Part shown: positions 63,743 through 64,000 of the stretch, piece after piece
Layout of the letters: the number at the start of each line of letters is the position of its first letter
Position numbering within the stretch: the stretch's first letter is position 1
Position numbers and translations under genes: made by a program
Origin: Opitutus terrae PB90-1
GTDB lineage: Bacteria; Verrucomicrobiota; Verrucomicrobiia; Opitutales; Opitutaceae
Direction of reading: 5' to 3'
NCBI RefSeq assembly: GCF_000019965.1
Contig: NC_010571.1
Location: forward strand, 4,845,001 to 4,909,000
DNA: 64,000 nucleotides
The notes under the pieces: model-generated
Database searches by the model: none
Told to the model about the DNA's origin: nothing
The model's input: the letters and a program-made list of their open reading frames with translations, nothing else

Positions 63743-64000
63743 CTACGCCCGCACCGCAACCGGCACGTTGCGACGCGTGCGACGCCACCACACGAGCCCG
63801 AGCAGCGCCGCCGCGGCGATCGCGCCGTACGTGCTCGGTTCCGGCACGGGCGTGATGCTGATCCGGAACAGCGGAGCATCCGTCAACGCCCGACCGATCG
63901 TCGTGCCCGCCGGCGTCTCGAGCCCGATCACGTTGTCCAGTCCGTCGAGCGGCTGCAGGTGAACCACGCCACCTTCGCTCGTCCCCAGCATCGCATCGAC
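63743..64000 (-). CDS. PEP-CTERM sorting-domain protein, C-terminal end (5' truncated by window edge)
   Basis: The frame is open to the window edge, leaving the last 85 or so residues. The end 'VPEPSTYGAIAAAALLGLVWWRRTRRN' in parts shows the PEP-CTERM signal: VPEPST, a hydrophobic helix and an Arg cluster. Proteins with this tail are exported and processed by an exosortase, often with exopolysaccharide production. The substrate domain lies outside the window, as does any exosortase. Confidence 0.85.
   Translation of the reverse strand, partial: VDAMLGTSEGGVVHLQPLDGLDNVIGLETPAGTTIGRALTDAPLFRISITPVPEPSTYGAIAAAALLGLVWWRRTRRNVPVAVRA

Overview
The window looks like a chromosomal segment of a high-GC Verrucomicrobiota bacterium, most likely of the Opitutaceae. 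This rests on very long Opitutus-style TonB-dependent receptors, a secreted PEP-CTERM protein, a XylR-type AraC regulator beside a receptor and a glycosidase-like gene, a cluster of pseudopilins with ExeA and GspB partners elsewhere, and intergenic regions full of hairpins. Taxonomy is inferred from gene content only.

Layout. 0-10 kb: the tail of a TonB receptor, asnS (divergent from thrH), a large secreted beta-helix/TIM-barrel protein, a ParB-like protein, an NhaP2-type antiporter and an AhpD-like protein. 10-13 kb: tRNA-Met with two decayed tRNA copies, a GIY-YIG nuclease and two exported proteins. 13-18 kb: a six-gene, tightly overlapping pseudopilin operon. 18-30 kb: a double cupin, a DTW tRNA-modification enzyme, aspartate aminotransferase, a ribbon-helix-helix protein, secG with a LolA-like gene, a YfiR/histidine kinase pair, phosphohexomutase, UDP-sugar pyrophosphorylase and ftsB. 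30-42 kb: exeA-gspB, mutS, a DAHP synthase gene behind a newly recognised leader peptide and attenuator, the maf-tonB-rluA operon, nadE and apbE. 42-50 kb: an ECF sigma factor, a MATE pump, a four-helix-bundle gene, a hydrolase, an exopolysaccharide initiating transferase and a XylR-type regulator. 50-60 kb: a complete TonB receptor, a frame-split secreted glycosidase-like gene, a secreted metallo-beta-lactamase-fold protein and an esterase. 60.5-62.7 kb: four small, lower-GC, co-oriented genes separated by attC-like inverted repeats. 62.8-64 kb: tRNA-Ser, a 72-bp tandem repeat, a DUF2007 gene and a truncated PEP-CTERM gene.

The most interesting signals are: (1) a ribosome-mediated attenuator upstream of aroF, with a 28-residue leader peptide containing eight aromatic codons and four mutually complementary RNA segments; (2) an integron-like cassette array without an integrase; (3) a large family of REP-like hairpins with GTAG or GGAG feet whose arms vary freely but stay self-complementary, sometimes inside genes; (4) heptamer repeats, one of them inside mutS, where a change of one unit would shift the frame; (5) tRNA-Met remnants whose anticodon arm has been replaced by a palindrome.

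How the genes work together. The pseudopilins, ExeA and GspB point to a type II secretion-like system whose other parts lie outside the window. The regulator, receptor and glycosidase-like genes resemble a carbohydrate-uptake locus. The phosphohexomutase, UDP-sugar pyrophosphorylase, lipid-linked sugar transferase and PEP-CTERM protein fit envelope polysaccharide production. No computation or database search was run; all family calls are by reading the sequence.
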